Shown here piece by piece: positions 6,846-12,731 of a stretch of 12,731 nt of DNA. This DNA is from Bacteroidales bacterium (GTDB lineage: Bacteria; Bacteroidota; Bacteroidia; Bacteroidales; UBA7960), in NCBI GenBank assembly GCA_007132865.1, contig SLNU01000252.1:1-12731 (forward strand), written 5' to 3'. Position numbers and translations under genes: made by a program. Under the pieces are notes generated by a model. That model had not been told where the DNA came from. It saw only the letters and a list, made by a program, of their open reading frames with translations, and did not search any database. The number at the start of each line of letters is the position of its first letter. Within the stretch, counting starts at the first letter, position 1.

Positions 6846-7673
6846 TCACTTATTCATGTAGCGGCGCTGCACAAAGTTGGCCAGTTTTTCAATCGTGGCC
6901 GCCGATCGTTCGGCATCCCACTTATTGTCCTTGTTCAGCTCATTCAGATGGTCAAATGCCGCCTGCACCGAATTCATGCTGTTAAGGGTCGCGATTGCTT
7001 CGTGATAGGCCTGTATATTGCCATTGAACAGCTCGTTGATGAACAGGAACTTCTCATTCACCCCGATTGCATCCTTGATGTTGGAGATCGGGTGCTGCTG
7101 CATGCGTTCACCGATGCTTCTGTCCTCCTTCATTGTGGAGATGCGCTGGTGAAGGGAATTGTTTTCGGCGGGAAACTGCTCGCCAATGGACCTGGTGGCT
7201 TTTCCAGGAACTTTTTGCAGGTTGCTCTCCGGCAGTGGTTCGGATTGTGTAATCGGGGGACGGGGGGACGGAGTTTCCTCGGCTGGCGGTGTCTTGGGTG
7301 GTTCAGGGGCATGCGGTGCTTCTGGCGGTTCAGGTTCAGCTGGCACAGGGGCAGGCGGCGCCTCGTGCGTTTCTTCGGCAGGCGGCGGCGTCACAGTGGG
7401 TTCCTCCATGGGCGGCTCAGGGGCAGGCGGCGGCAAGCCCGGTTCGTCCCTGGTCGGTGGAGGCGGGGGAATCTCTGATCCATGGCGTACATGCTGCTCC
7501 AGGCATGCCTTTTTCATATCGGCATATTGCCGGTAAAGTGACCGCAGGTCTTCCATGACCAGGTCAATTTCAAGGCAAAGTTCCTTCTCCGGATGGTTAT
7601 TGATGTGGTGGGCTTTTTCAACAATGTCCTCAAGCAATTGTACGATCCTGTCCTTCGTTTCCATCTTACTCAT
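6846..7673 (-). CDS. Conserved-looking hypothetical protein: helical N-terminus, Pro/Glu-rich linker, helical C-terminal domain
   Basis: I do not recognise a functional family. The 275-residue protein is soluble, with no signal peptide or membrane segment. Residues 1-65 are probably helical and possibly coiled coil (RIVQLLEDIVEKAHHIN, LCLEIDLVMEDLRSLYRQY). Residues about 68-150 are a low-complexity Pro/Glu/Ala linker. The C-terminal 85 residues look folded and helical, around IKDAIGVNEKFLFINELFNG and YHEAIATLNSMNSVQAAFDH. I recall similar GxNxxFLFxxELFxG segments in other Bacteroidetes hypotheticals, but cannot name the family. It is the first gene of a pair with rsmI (10-bp gap) and is divergent from tdk. 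ATG 7673 and ATG 7664 are both possible starts. Reality of the gene is supported by the tight operon spacing and by the amphipathic, non-random ends. Confidence 0.85.
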   Translation of the reverse strand: MSKMETKDRIVQLLEDIVEKAHHINNHPEKELCLEIDLVMEDLRSLYRQYADMKKACLEQHVRHGSEIPPPPPTRDEPGLPPPAPEPPMEEPTVTPPPAEETHEAPPAPVPAEPEPPEAPHAPEPPKTPPAEETPSPRPPITQSEPLPESNLQKVPGKATRSIGEQFPAENNSLHQRISTMKEDRSIGERMQQHPISNIKDAIGVNEKFLFINELFNGNIQAYHEAIATLNSMNSVQAAFDHLNELNKDNKWDAERSAATIEKLANFVQRRYMNK

Positions 7674-7680
7674 AAAGAAT

Positions 7681-7697
7681 ATTTAAATGTGTACACA
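7681..7697. promoter_or_regulatory. Two abutting perfect palindromes in the divergent tdk / hypothetical region
   Basis: ATTTAAAT (7681-7688) and TGTGTACACA (7688-7697) are each perfect palindromes sharing one T. They lie 8-24 bp upstream of the hypothetical gene's start codon, where a repressor could act on the minus-strand promoter. No regulator is known; short palindromes arise by chance. Confidence 0.3.
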
Positions 7698-7719
7698 AAA
7701 TGGATAATGAAAAAAGCGA

Positions 7720-7753
7720 TTGACTTATTGTGTAAATGAAATGTTTATTTTTG
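7720..7753 (+). promoter_or_regulatory. Candidate promoter for tdk
   Basis: TATTTTTG at 7746-7753 matches the Bacteroidetes -7 element TAnnTTTG. A TTG at 7720-7722 lies 23 bp upstream, at the long end of the spacing expected for a -33 element. It predicts a leader of roughly 50 nt before ATG 7812. Confidence 0.45.
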
Positions 7754-7811
7754 AGGCCGGGGATTGCTTCAATTTCAGATAAAGGTAATAAAGAACCAAC
7801 AAACCCTTCCT

Positions 7812-8387
7812 ATGTTTCTTGAAAATGACGTGGACAGGTCGCGGCGCCGGGGATGGATCGAGGTGATTTGCGGCAGCATGTTCTCCGGGAAGACCGAGGA
7901 GCTGATCAGGCGCCTGAAAAGGGCTCGCATCGCCCGTCTGAAGGTGGAGATCTTCAAGCCGGCCATTGACAATCGCTACGACGAAGAGAAGGTGGTGTCG
8001 CACGATGCGCGGGAGATCATGTCCACTCCAGTTCCGTCATCGTCGAACATCTTGTTGCTTGCCAACGATGTGGATGTGGTCGGCGTGGACGAGGCCCAGT
8101 TCTTCGACGCAGGACTCCCCGGGGTGTGTGATCAGCTTGCCAGTGCCGGGGTAAGGGTTATTGTGGCCGGCCTTGACATGGACTTCATGGGCAAGCCCTT
8201 TGGTCCGATGCCCGCACTGCTGGCCATGGCCGAGTACATTACAAAAGTGCATGCAATCTGCGTGAAATGCGGTTCGCTGGCGCAGTATTCGCACCGAACC
8301 ATCAAGGATGAAAAACTGGTCGTACTGGGAGAGACCGACATCTATGAACCCCTTTGCCGGCAGTGTTACAATAAAAATAGCAAATAG
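7812..8387 (+). CDS. tdk: Thymidine kinase (TK1 type)
   Basis: The enzyme phosphorylates thymidine to dTMP with ATP in pyrimidine salvage. The 191-residue protein from ATG 7812 has the P-loop GSMFSGKT (21-28), the DEAQFF segment (93-98) with the catalytic Glu at 94, and four zinc-binding cysteines as CxxC pairs at 150/153 and 182/185. The loop [15 protein letters not shown] (120-133) is typical of the tetrameric TK1 family rather than of the deoxynucleoside-kinase type. Length is close to E. coli Tdk (205). An in-frame TTG at 7764 would add 16 residues that look unlike the family, so I chose ATG 7812 ([19 protein letters not shown]). No Shine-Dalgarno is seen. The gene stands alone on the plus strand, divergent from the hypothetical-rsmI pair and convergent with pgi. 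Confidence 0.97.
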   Translation: MFLENDVDRSRRRGWIEVICGSMFSGKTEELIRRLKRARIARLKVEIFKPAIDNRYDEEKVVSHDAREIMSTPVPSSSNILLLANDVDVVGVDEAQFFDAGLPGVCDQLASAGVRVIVAGLDMDFMGKPFGPMPALLAMAEYITKVHAICVKCGSLAQYSHRTIKDEKLVVLGETDIYEPLCRQCYNKNSK

Positions 8388-8395
8388 ACTGCCGG
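8357..8395. repeat. 8-bp perfect inverted repeat spanning the tdk stop codon
   Basis: CCGGCAGT (8357-8364) and ACTGCCGG (8388-8395) flank a 23-nt AT-rich loop that contains the tdk stop. A mRNA hairpin could form at the 3' end. No T tract follows on either strand, so it is not a standard intrinsic terminator. Confidence 0.4.
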
Positions 8396-8417
8396 AACAA
8401 CAAATAGACCCCGGTAG

Positions 8418-8434
8418 TTTCCACCCCCTGGAAA
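8418..8434. repeat. Short inverted repeat between convergent tdk and pgi
   Basis: TTTCCA (8418-8423) and TGGAAA (8429-8434) flank a CCCCC loop in the 60-bp space between the two stop codons. It is the only other hairpin there. Without a T tract, a terminator role is weakly supported. Confidence 0.25.
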
Positions 8435-8447
8435 ACGCTTGCCTGGT

Positions 8448-9800
8448 TTACTTCAGCCGTTTTTTCAGCTTCTCCCCTTCTTCCTCAAAGCCCGGTTTGC
8501 CAAGCAAAGCAAACATATTCTTCTTATAGGCTTCCACCCCGGGCTGGTCAAAAGGATTGACATCCAGCACATAGCCACTAAGGGCACAGGACATTTCAAA
8601 GAAGTAAATCAATTCGCCAAGGGTCGACTCTGATACCCTGGGTATGCTGACCTCCAGGTTGGGCACTCCCCCGTCGATATGGGCCAGCATGGTCCCGCCG
8701 GCAGCCATCCGGTTCACAAAATCCATCCCCTTCCCGGCCAGGAAATTCAGTCCGTCGAGGTCTGCCTTGTCTTCGGGGATAAGCACATCCGCACGGGCTT
8801 CTTCTACCCGGATCACTGTTTCAAAAATGTTTCGCAGGCCTTCCTGAATGTATTGTCCCATGGAGTGCAGGTCGGTGGTAAAACCGACCCCGGCAGGGAA
8901 GATTCCTTTGTTGTCCTTTCCTTCGCTCTCCCCGAAAAGTTGTTTCCACCACTCCACCAGATAGAACAGGGACGGATCATAGGCGGCCAGTATTTCGGTG
9001 GTCTTACCCTTGTGGTACAGTATGTTTCTTGTCACGGCATAAAGTGCGGCCGGGTTGCGGAAAAGCTCCTTCTCCTGCTTTAGGTATGCCTCCATGTTCC
9101 GTGCACCCTCCAGCAATTCCCGGATATCGAAGCCCGCGGCAGCAATGGGCAGAAGTCCCACAGGCGTGAGCACCGAATACCGTCCGCCTACATCATCAGG
9201 GATGTCATAGGTGGCATATCCTTCCTCTGTCGCCAGCTTTTTAAGGGCTCCCTGAGAGGCATCGGTGATCGCAAACACCCTTTTAGAGGCGCCCTTGCGT
9301 CCGTATTTTTTTTCGAGCTGTGCCTTCAGCAGGCGGAAAGCGATGGCCGGCTCAGTGGTGGTACCGGATTTGGAAATGACAATCACCGAGTAATCCGCAT
9401 TATCCAGCAGCCTCAGCAGGTCATCCATGTATTTCGGTTCCAGGTGATGTCCGGCATACAGGAGTTTTGGCGGACCCCCGGCCGGCTTGGGGAGGTAGGC
9501 GTCAAAAGATCCTGAAAGGGCTTCGGTGACGGCCCTGGCACCCAGGTAAGAGCCTCCGATGCCGCAGACCACGACGTATTCAGACTGGTTTCTAATGACG
9601 GAAGCATCCGACAATAAACGTGCTGTCAGATCTGCCCCGGTGGCAGATGGCAGGTCCACCCACCCGAGGAAGTCCGCTCCCTTGCCCGTCTTGCGGAAAA
9701 TCTGATCGAAGTGGTGTTGCACCTCCGATTCAAACAACAAGACCTCGTCCCGGTTTAGAAATTCACGGGACATGCCGAAATTGAACTTAAGTTGAACCAT
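8448..9800 (-). CDS. pgi: Glucose-6-phosphate isomerase
   Basis: It interconverts glucose 6-phosphate and fructose 6-phosphate in glycolysis and gluconeogenesis, in the cytoplasm. The 450-residue length fits the short bacterial form (about 445-450, as in Bacillus and Thermotoga) rather than the 550-residue enterobacterial form. Visible motifs are VVCGIGGSYLGARA (77-90), the sugar-phosphate loop ISKSGTTTE (142-150), signature 1 DDVGGRYSVLTPVGL (202-216), FGESEGK (289-295) with the likely catalytic base E291, LHSMGQ (311-316), and signature 2 NPFDQPGVEAYKKNMF (415-430) with a catalytic-type Lys at about 426. The start MVQLKFNF at 9800 lies 10 bp after the infB stop, so it is probably the second gene of an infB-pgi transcript. 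Confidence 0.98.
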   Translation of the reverse strand: MVQLKFNFGMSREFLNRDEVLLFESEVQHHFDQIFRKTGKGADFLGWVDLPSATGADLTARLLSDASVIRNQSEYVVVCGIGGSYLGARAVTEALSGSFDAYLPKPAGGPPKLLYAGHHLEPKYMDDLLRLLDNADYSVIVISKSGTTTEPAIAFRLLKAQLEKKYGRKGASKRVFAITDASQGALKKLATEEGYATYDIPDDVGGRYSVLTPVGLLPIAAAGFDIRELLEGARNMEAYLKQEKELFRNPAALYAVTRNILYHKGKTTEILAAYDPSLFYLVEWWKQLFGESEGKDNKGIFPAGVGFTTDLHSMGQYIQEGLRNIFETVIRVEEARADVLIPEDKADLDGLNFLAGKGMDFVNRMAAGGTMLAHIDGGVPNLEVSIPRVSESTLGELIYFFEMSCALSGYVLDVNPFDQPGVEAYKKNMFALLGKPGFEEEGEKLKKRLK

Positions 9801-9810
9801 ATCGCAGTGT

Positions 9811-12708
9811 TTAATCGAGTTTCCTTGCGATCTCTATGGTCTCGAAGGCCTCCACAATGTCTCCGACCTTGATGTCGTTGAAACGGTCAATGTTGAGTCC
9901 GCATTCATAACCCGTAGAAACCTCCTTCACGTCATCCTTGAAGCGTTTCAGCGAGCCCAGATGGCCGGTATAGACCACGATGCCGTCGCGAATCAGCCTG
10001 ACGGTGGAGTTGCGGTGGATCTTGCCGTCGAGCACCATACACCCGGCCACGGAACCGACCTTGGTGATCTTGAACACATCCCTGACCTCCAGGTTGGCAA
10101 TGATCTTTTCCTCGATCTCGGGGGAAAGCATCCCCTCGATGGCCGATTTGATCTCGTTGATGGCATTGTAGATAATACTGTACAGTCGGATATCAATCTG
10201 CTCGGCCTCGGCAAGCTTCCTGGCGGCAACAGAGGGCCTGACCTGGAATCCTACGATAATGGCATTGGATGCGGAAGCCAGCAGCACGTCCCCTTCGGTG
10301 ATGGAGCCGACCGCCTTGTGGATGATGTTCACCTGTACCTCCTCGGTGCTGAGTTTCAGCAGGGAGTCAGACAAGGCCTCAATGGATCCGTCCACATCCC
10401 CTTTGACAATAATGTTCAGCTCCTTGAAGTCACCAATTGCAATCCTGCGGCCGATCTCATCCAGCGTGATGTGCTTCTGCGTACGCAGTCCCTGTTCACG
10501 CATGAGTTGCTGGCGCTTGGTAGTGATGGACTTGGCTTCGGATTCGGTTTCCATGACGTGGAAGGTATCCCCGGCAAGGGGTGCCCCTGCCAGTCCGAGT
10601 ATCAAGACTGGCATCGACGGACCAGCCTCTTCTATACGCTGTCCCCGTTCATTGAACATGGCCTTCACCTTTCCGTGGGTGACCCCGGCCACGACAATGT
10701 CCCCGACCCGCATGGTGCCATTTTGTATCAGAACGGTTGCCAGGTAGCCACGGCCTTTGTCCAGCGAAGACTCAATCACGGTCCCTGAACCTCGTTTAAA
10801 TGGATTGGCCTTTAGTTCTTTAAGTTCCGCTTCGAGCAAAACCTTTTCGAGCAGGGCTTCGATATTGACCCCGTTCTTGGCCGAGATTTCCTGGCTCTGG
10901 TATTTCCCGCCCCAGTCCTCCACCAGGATGTTGAGCTTTGAAAGTTCTTCCTTGACGCGTTCCGGGTTGGCAGCAGGTTTGTCTATCTTGTTTATTGCGA
11001 TCACAATGGGAACACCCGCGGCCTGGGCATGGTTAATGGCCTCCACGGTCTGCGGCATCACATTGTCGTCTGCCGCCACCACAATGATGGCCACATCGGT
11101 CACCTTGGCCCCCCTTGCACGCATGGCCGTAAACGCTTCGTGACCCGGGGTGTCGAGGAAGGTGATAGACTTGCCGTTTTCCTGTTCCACGTTGTAGGCA
11201 CCGATATGCTGGGTGATGCCCCCAGCCTCGCCGGCAATGATGTTGGAGTGTCTGATCCGGTCGAGCAATGAGGTCTTGCCATGGTCCACGTGGCCCATTA
11301 CGGTCACAATGGGGGCGCGGTCACGCAGATGTGCCGGGTCATCCTCTTCATCTTCTATTGTTTCCTGGCTGTCTACACTGACAAATTCCACCTGCGCACC
11401 GAACTCATCGGCCACGATGGAAATGGTCTCCGCATCCAGGCGCTGGTTGATGGAAACAAATAGTCCAAGGCTCATGCAAGTGGAGATGATCTCATTTACG
11501 GATACATTCAGCAGTTGGGCCAGCTCTGCCGCCGACACAAACTCGGCCACCTGTATGGTCTTGCCTTCGCTGGCAGCCTGTTCCATTTCTTTTTCACGCT
11601 GCTGCTGCACCTGGTCCCGCTTCAGCCTTCTGTGCTTGGAGGTTTTGGATTTGCCAGTACCGCTCAGGCTGGCGAGGGTTTCCCTGATCTGGCGGGAGAT
11701 CTCCTCTTCGGTAAGCTCGGGCTTCACAATCTCTTTTCTTCCGCGACGCCCCTTTGCGGCATCCTGTGCCGTCTGTCCGGCGGCTGGTGCCTGGCCTTCT
11801 GCCGGCCTGTCCTTCCTGATGCGCTTGCGCTTGCGCTTTTTCGCCTTTCCAGGGTCTGAGGAAGAGGCAACAGGTTTTTTTGCGGGCTCCTTGGCTTGGG
11901 GAAGCTCCATTTTCCCAAGGATTGTTATGCCTTCCAGCTTCTTGAACTGGGTCTTGAAATGAGACTCCTTTTCTTCTTCTTTTTCCGGTTCAGGCTTTGC
12001 GGGCTCTTCCTGAGGCGGTGCTTCCGCCGGAGATTCAACTTCCTTTTCCGTTGGCTTTTCTTCAGCCGGTTTTTCGGTTTCGGCGACAGGGGCTTCCTTT
12101 TCCTCCTCGTCCTTGTCTTTTGCTGCTTTTTTGGCCGGCTTTTTCTTCTCCAGCTCCATTTTTCCAAGGATCTTGAGCTTGCTTGGCTTTTCAGGGGCTT
12201 CGGCTTCCGGTGCCGGTTCAGCAGCTGGTTTTTCCTTATCGTCGGATGCTTTAGGAGCCTCCGCTTCTTCCGTCTTTTTCGCGACCGGCTCTTTCTCCTC
12301 CTTGGCAGGGGGAGCTTCCTGGGGTTTTGCAGGCTCTTTCTCCGGGGCTGGTTCAGCCGGTGGCTCTGGCTGGGCCTTCATGTCCTTAATGAACAGCTCT
12401 TTCTCCTCTGTTTCATGCTTTTGAACAGCGGCTTTTTTTGCATCCTCCTCGGCAGTTTTCACCCCGTCGATGGATACGGTCTCCCTTTTCAATAGGTTAA
12501 GGCCCACCTTCTGAGTGGCCTCCTTAAGGGTTTTCTCACTTTGAAACTCCTTGAAAAGCAAGTCATAAGCCTCCGCAGGAATCTTCGAGTTGGGGTTGTT
12601 CTCCACCGAAAATCCTTTTTTCGAAAGGAATTCAATAATGGTACTTGTACCAATATTGAACTCTTTTGCAATTTTGCTTAAACGCAGGATTTTAGCACCT
12701 TCAGTCAT
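9811..12708 (-). CDS. infB: Translation initiation factor IF-2
   Basis: IF-2 is the GTPase that recruits initiator tRNA to the 30S subunit and promotes subunit joining. The 965-residue protein has an IF2 N-terminal helical domain at 1-55 ([21 protein letters not shown]), then a long K/E/P/A low-complexity linker (about 110-330) with a basic patch [12 protein letters not shown] (290-301), and a second small N-domain at about 383-445. The G domain follows: G1 GHVDHGKTS (472-480), G2 GITQHIGAY (497-505), G3 DTPGHEAF (519-526), G4 NKID (573-576) and G5 SAKNG (609-613). Domains II to IV extend to the C-terminal tRNA-binding domain ending [19 protein letters not shown]. The size and linker suit Bacteroidetes IF-2. 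ATG 12708 gives the standard start. The linker holds two copies of an ILGKMEL motif. Its own promoter lies off the right edge. Confidence 0.98.
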   Translation of the reverse strand: MTEGAKILRLSKIAKEFNIGTSTIIEFLSKKGFSVENNPNSKIPAEAYDLLFKEFQSEKTLKEATQKVGLNLLKRETVSIDGVKTAEEDAKKAAVQKHETEEKELFIKDMKAQPEPPAEPAPEKEPAKPQEAPPAKEEKEPVAKKTEEAEAPKASDDKEKPAAEPAPEAEAPEKPSKLKILGKMELEKKKPAKKAAKDKDEEEKEAPVAETEKPAEEKPTEKEVESPAEAPPQEEPAKPEPEKEEEKESHFKTQFKKLEGITILGKMELPQAKEPAKKPVASSSDPGKAKKRKRKRIRKDRPAEGQAPAAGQTAQDAAKGRRGRKEIVKPELTEEEISRQIRETLASLSGTGKSKTSKHRRLKRDQVQQQREKEMEQAASEGKTIQVAEFVSAAELAQLLNVSVNEIISTCMSLGLFVSINQRLDAETISIVADEFGAQVEFVSVDSQETIEDEEDDPAHLRDRAPIVTVMGHVDHGKTSLLDRIRHSNIIAGEAGGITQHIGAYNVEQENGKSITFLDTPGHEAFTAMRARGAKVTDVAIIVVAADDNVMPQTVEAINHAQAAGVPIVIAINKIDKPAANPERVKEELSKLNILVEDWGGKYQSQEISAKNGVNIEALLEKVLLEAELKELKANPFKRGSGTVIESSLDKGRGYLATVLIQNGTMRVGDIVVAGVTHGKVKAMFNERGQRIEEAGPSMPVLILGLAGAPLAGDTFHVMETESEAKSITTKRQQLMREQGLRTQKHITLDEIGRRIAIGDFKELNIIVKGDVDGSIEALSDSLLKLSTEEVQVNIIHKAVGSITEGDVLLASASNAIIVGFQVRPSVAARKLAEAEQIDIRLYSIIYNAINEIKSAIEGMLSPEIEEKIIANLEVRDVFKITKVGSVAGCMVLDGKIHRNSTVRLIRDGIVVYTGHLGSLKRFKDDVKEVSTGYECGLNIDRFNDIKVGDIVEAFETIEIARKLD

Positions 12709-12731
12709 ATTCAGGTTTGTGTTTTCAAAAA

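Noticed and set aside
6714..7478. 254-residue plus-strand frame rich in Arg, Gly and Trp.
   Set aside because: Its composition is the reverse complement of the Pro/Glu-rich linker of the minus-strand hypothetical gene and part of rsmI.
7764..7811. TTG start that would extend thymidine kinase by 16 residues.
   Set aside because: The added residues do not resemble the family N-terminus; ATG 7812 gives a normal-length enzyme.
8381..8420. Possible 20-bp duplication of the tdk stop region (CAAATAGAC at 8381 and 8401).
   Set aside because: Only nine bases match in register before the copies diverge, so the resemblance to the 2361-2440 array is likely chance.
9961..10788. 275-residue open frame on the plus strand opposite infB.
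   Set aside because: It is antisense to highly conserved IF-2 domains II-IV, shows no domain or motif, and is explained by codon bias on the coding strand.

Overview
The window looks like a stretch of a Bacteroidota (Bacteroidetes) chromosome of moderately high GC. Three things point there. One gene encodes a secreted protein with the gliding-motility-associated C-terminal sorting domain of the type IX secretion system (T9SS). Most gene starts lack a Shine-Dalgarno sequence. Several intergenic regions carry the Bacteroidetes -7 element TAnnTTTG. There are ten protein-coding genes, one cut by the left edge. I see no tRNA, rRNA, IS element, CRISPR array or prophage gene, and no gene-free stretch longer than about 200 bp.

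Left part (1-4169, all minus strand). In transcription order: a T9SS-exported PKD / P-domain / Ig-like protein (2421-4169); an AbgT-family 12-13 TM transporter (714-2243) ending in a strong intrinsic terminator (578-616); then a small nucleotidyltransferase-fold protein (106-555), which overlaps by 8 bp the start of a metallophosphoesterase that runs off the left edge (1-113). The last 20 bp of the T9SS protein gene, stop codon included, are repeated as four tandem 20-bp units (2361-2440). This is the most unusual structure in the window.

Middle part (4170-8387). lepA (elongation factor 4) is on the plus strand, divergent from the T9SS gene. It meets rsmI (16S rRNA C1402 ribose methyltransferase) tail to tail with stop codons overlapping by 4 bp. 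rsmI is the second gene of a two-gene minus-strand operon whose first gene encodes an uncharacterised protein with a Pro/Glu-rich linker and a conserved-looking C-terminal domain. Thymidine kinase (tdk) diverges from that operon across a 138-bp region that holds two abutting palindromes and a TAnnTTTG element.

Right part (8448-12731). infB (translation initiation factor IF-2, complete, starting 23 bp from the right edge) and pgi (glucose-6-phosphate isomerase) form a tight minus-strand pair with a 10-bp gap.

The core is housekeeping: translation (infB, lepA, rsmI), nucleotide salvage (tdk) and central carbon metabolism (pgi). The less understood parts are the nucleotidyltransferase / metallophosphoesterase pair, the hypothetical upstream of rsmI, the catalytic-domain-free P-domain surface protein, and the 3'-end minisatellite. 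I did not find a clearly new multi-gene system; the left-edge gene pair is the best candidate for a poorly described functional module, and most of it lies outside the window.
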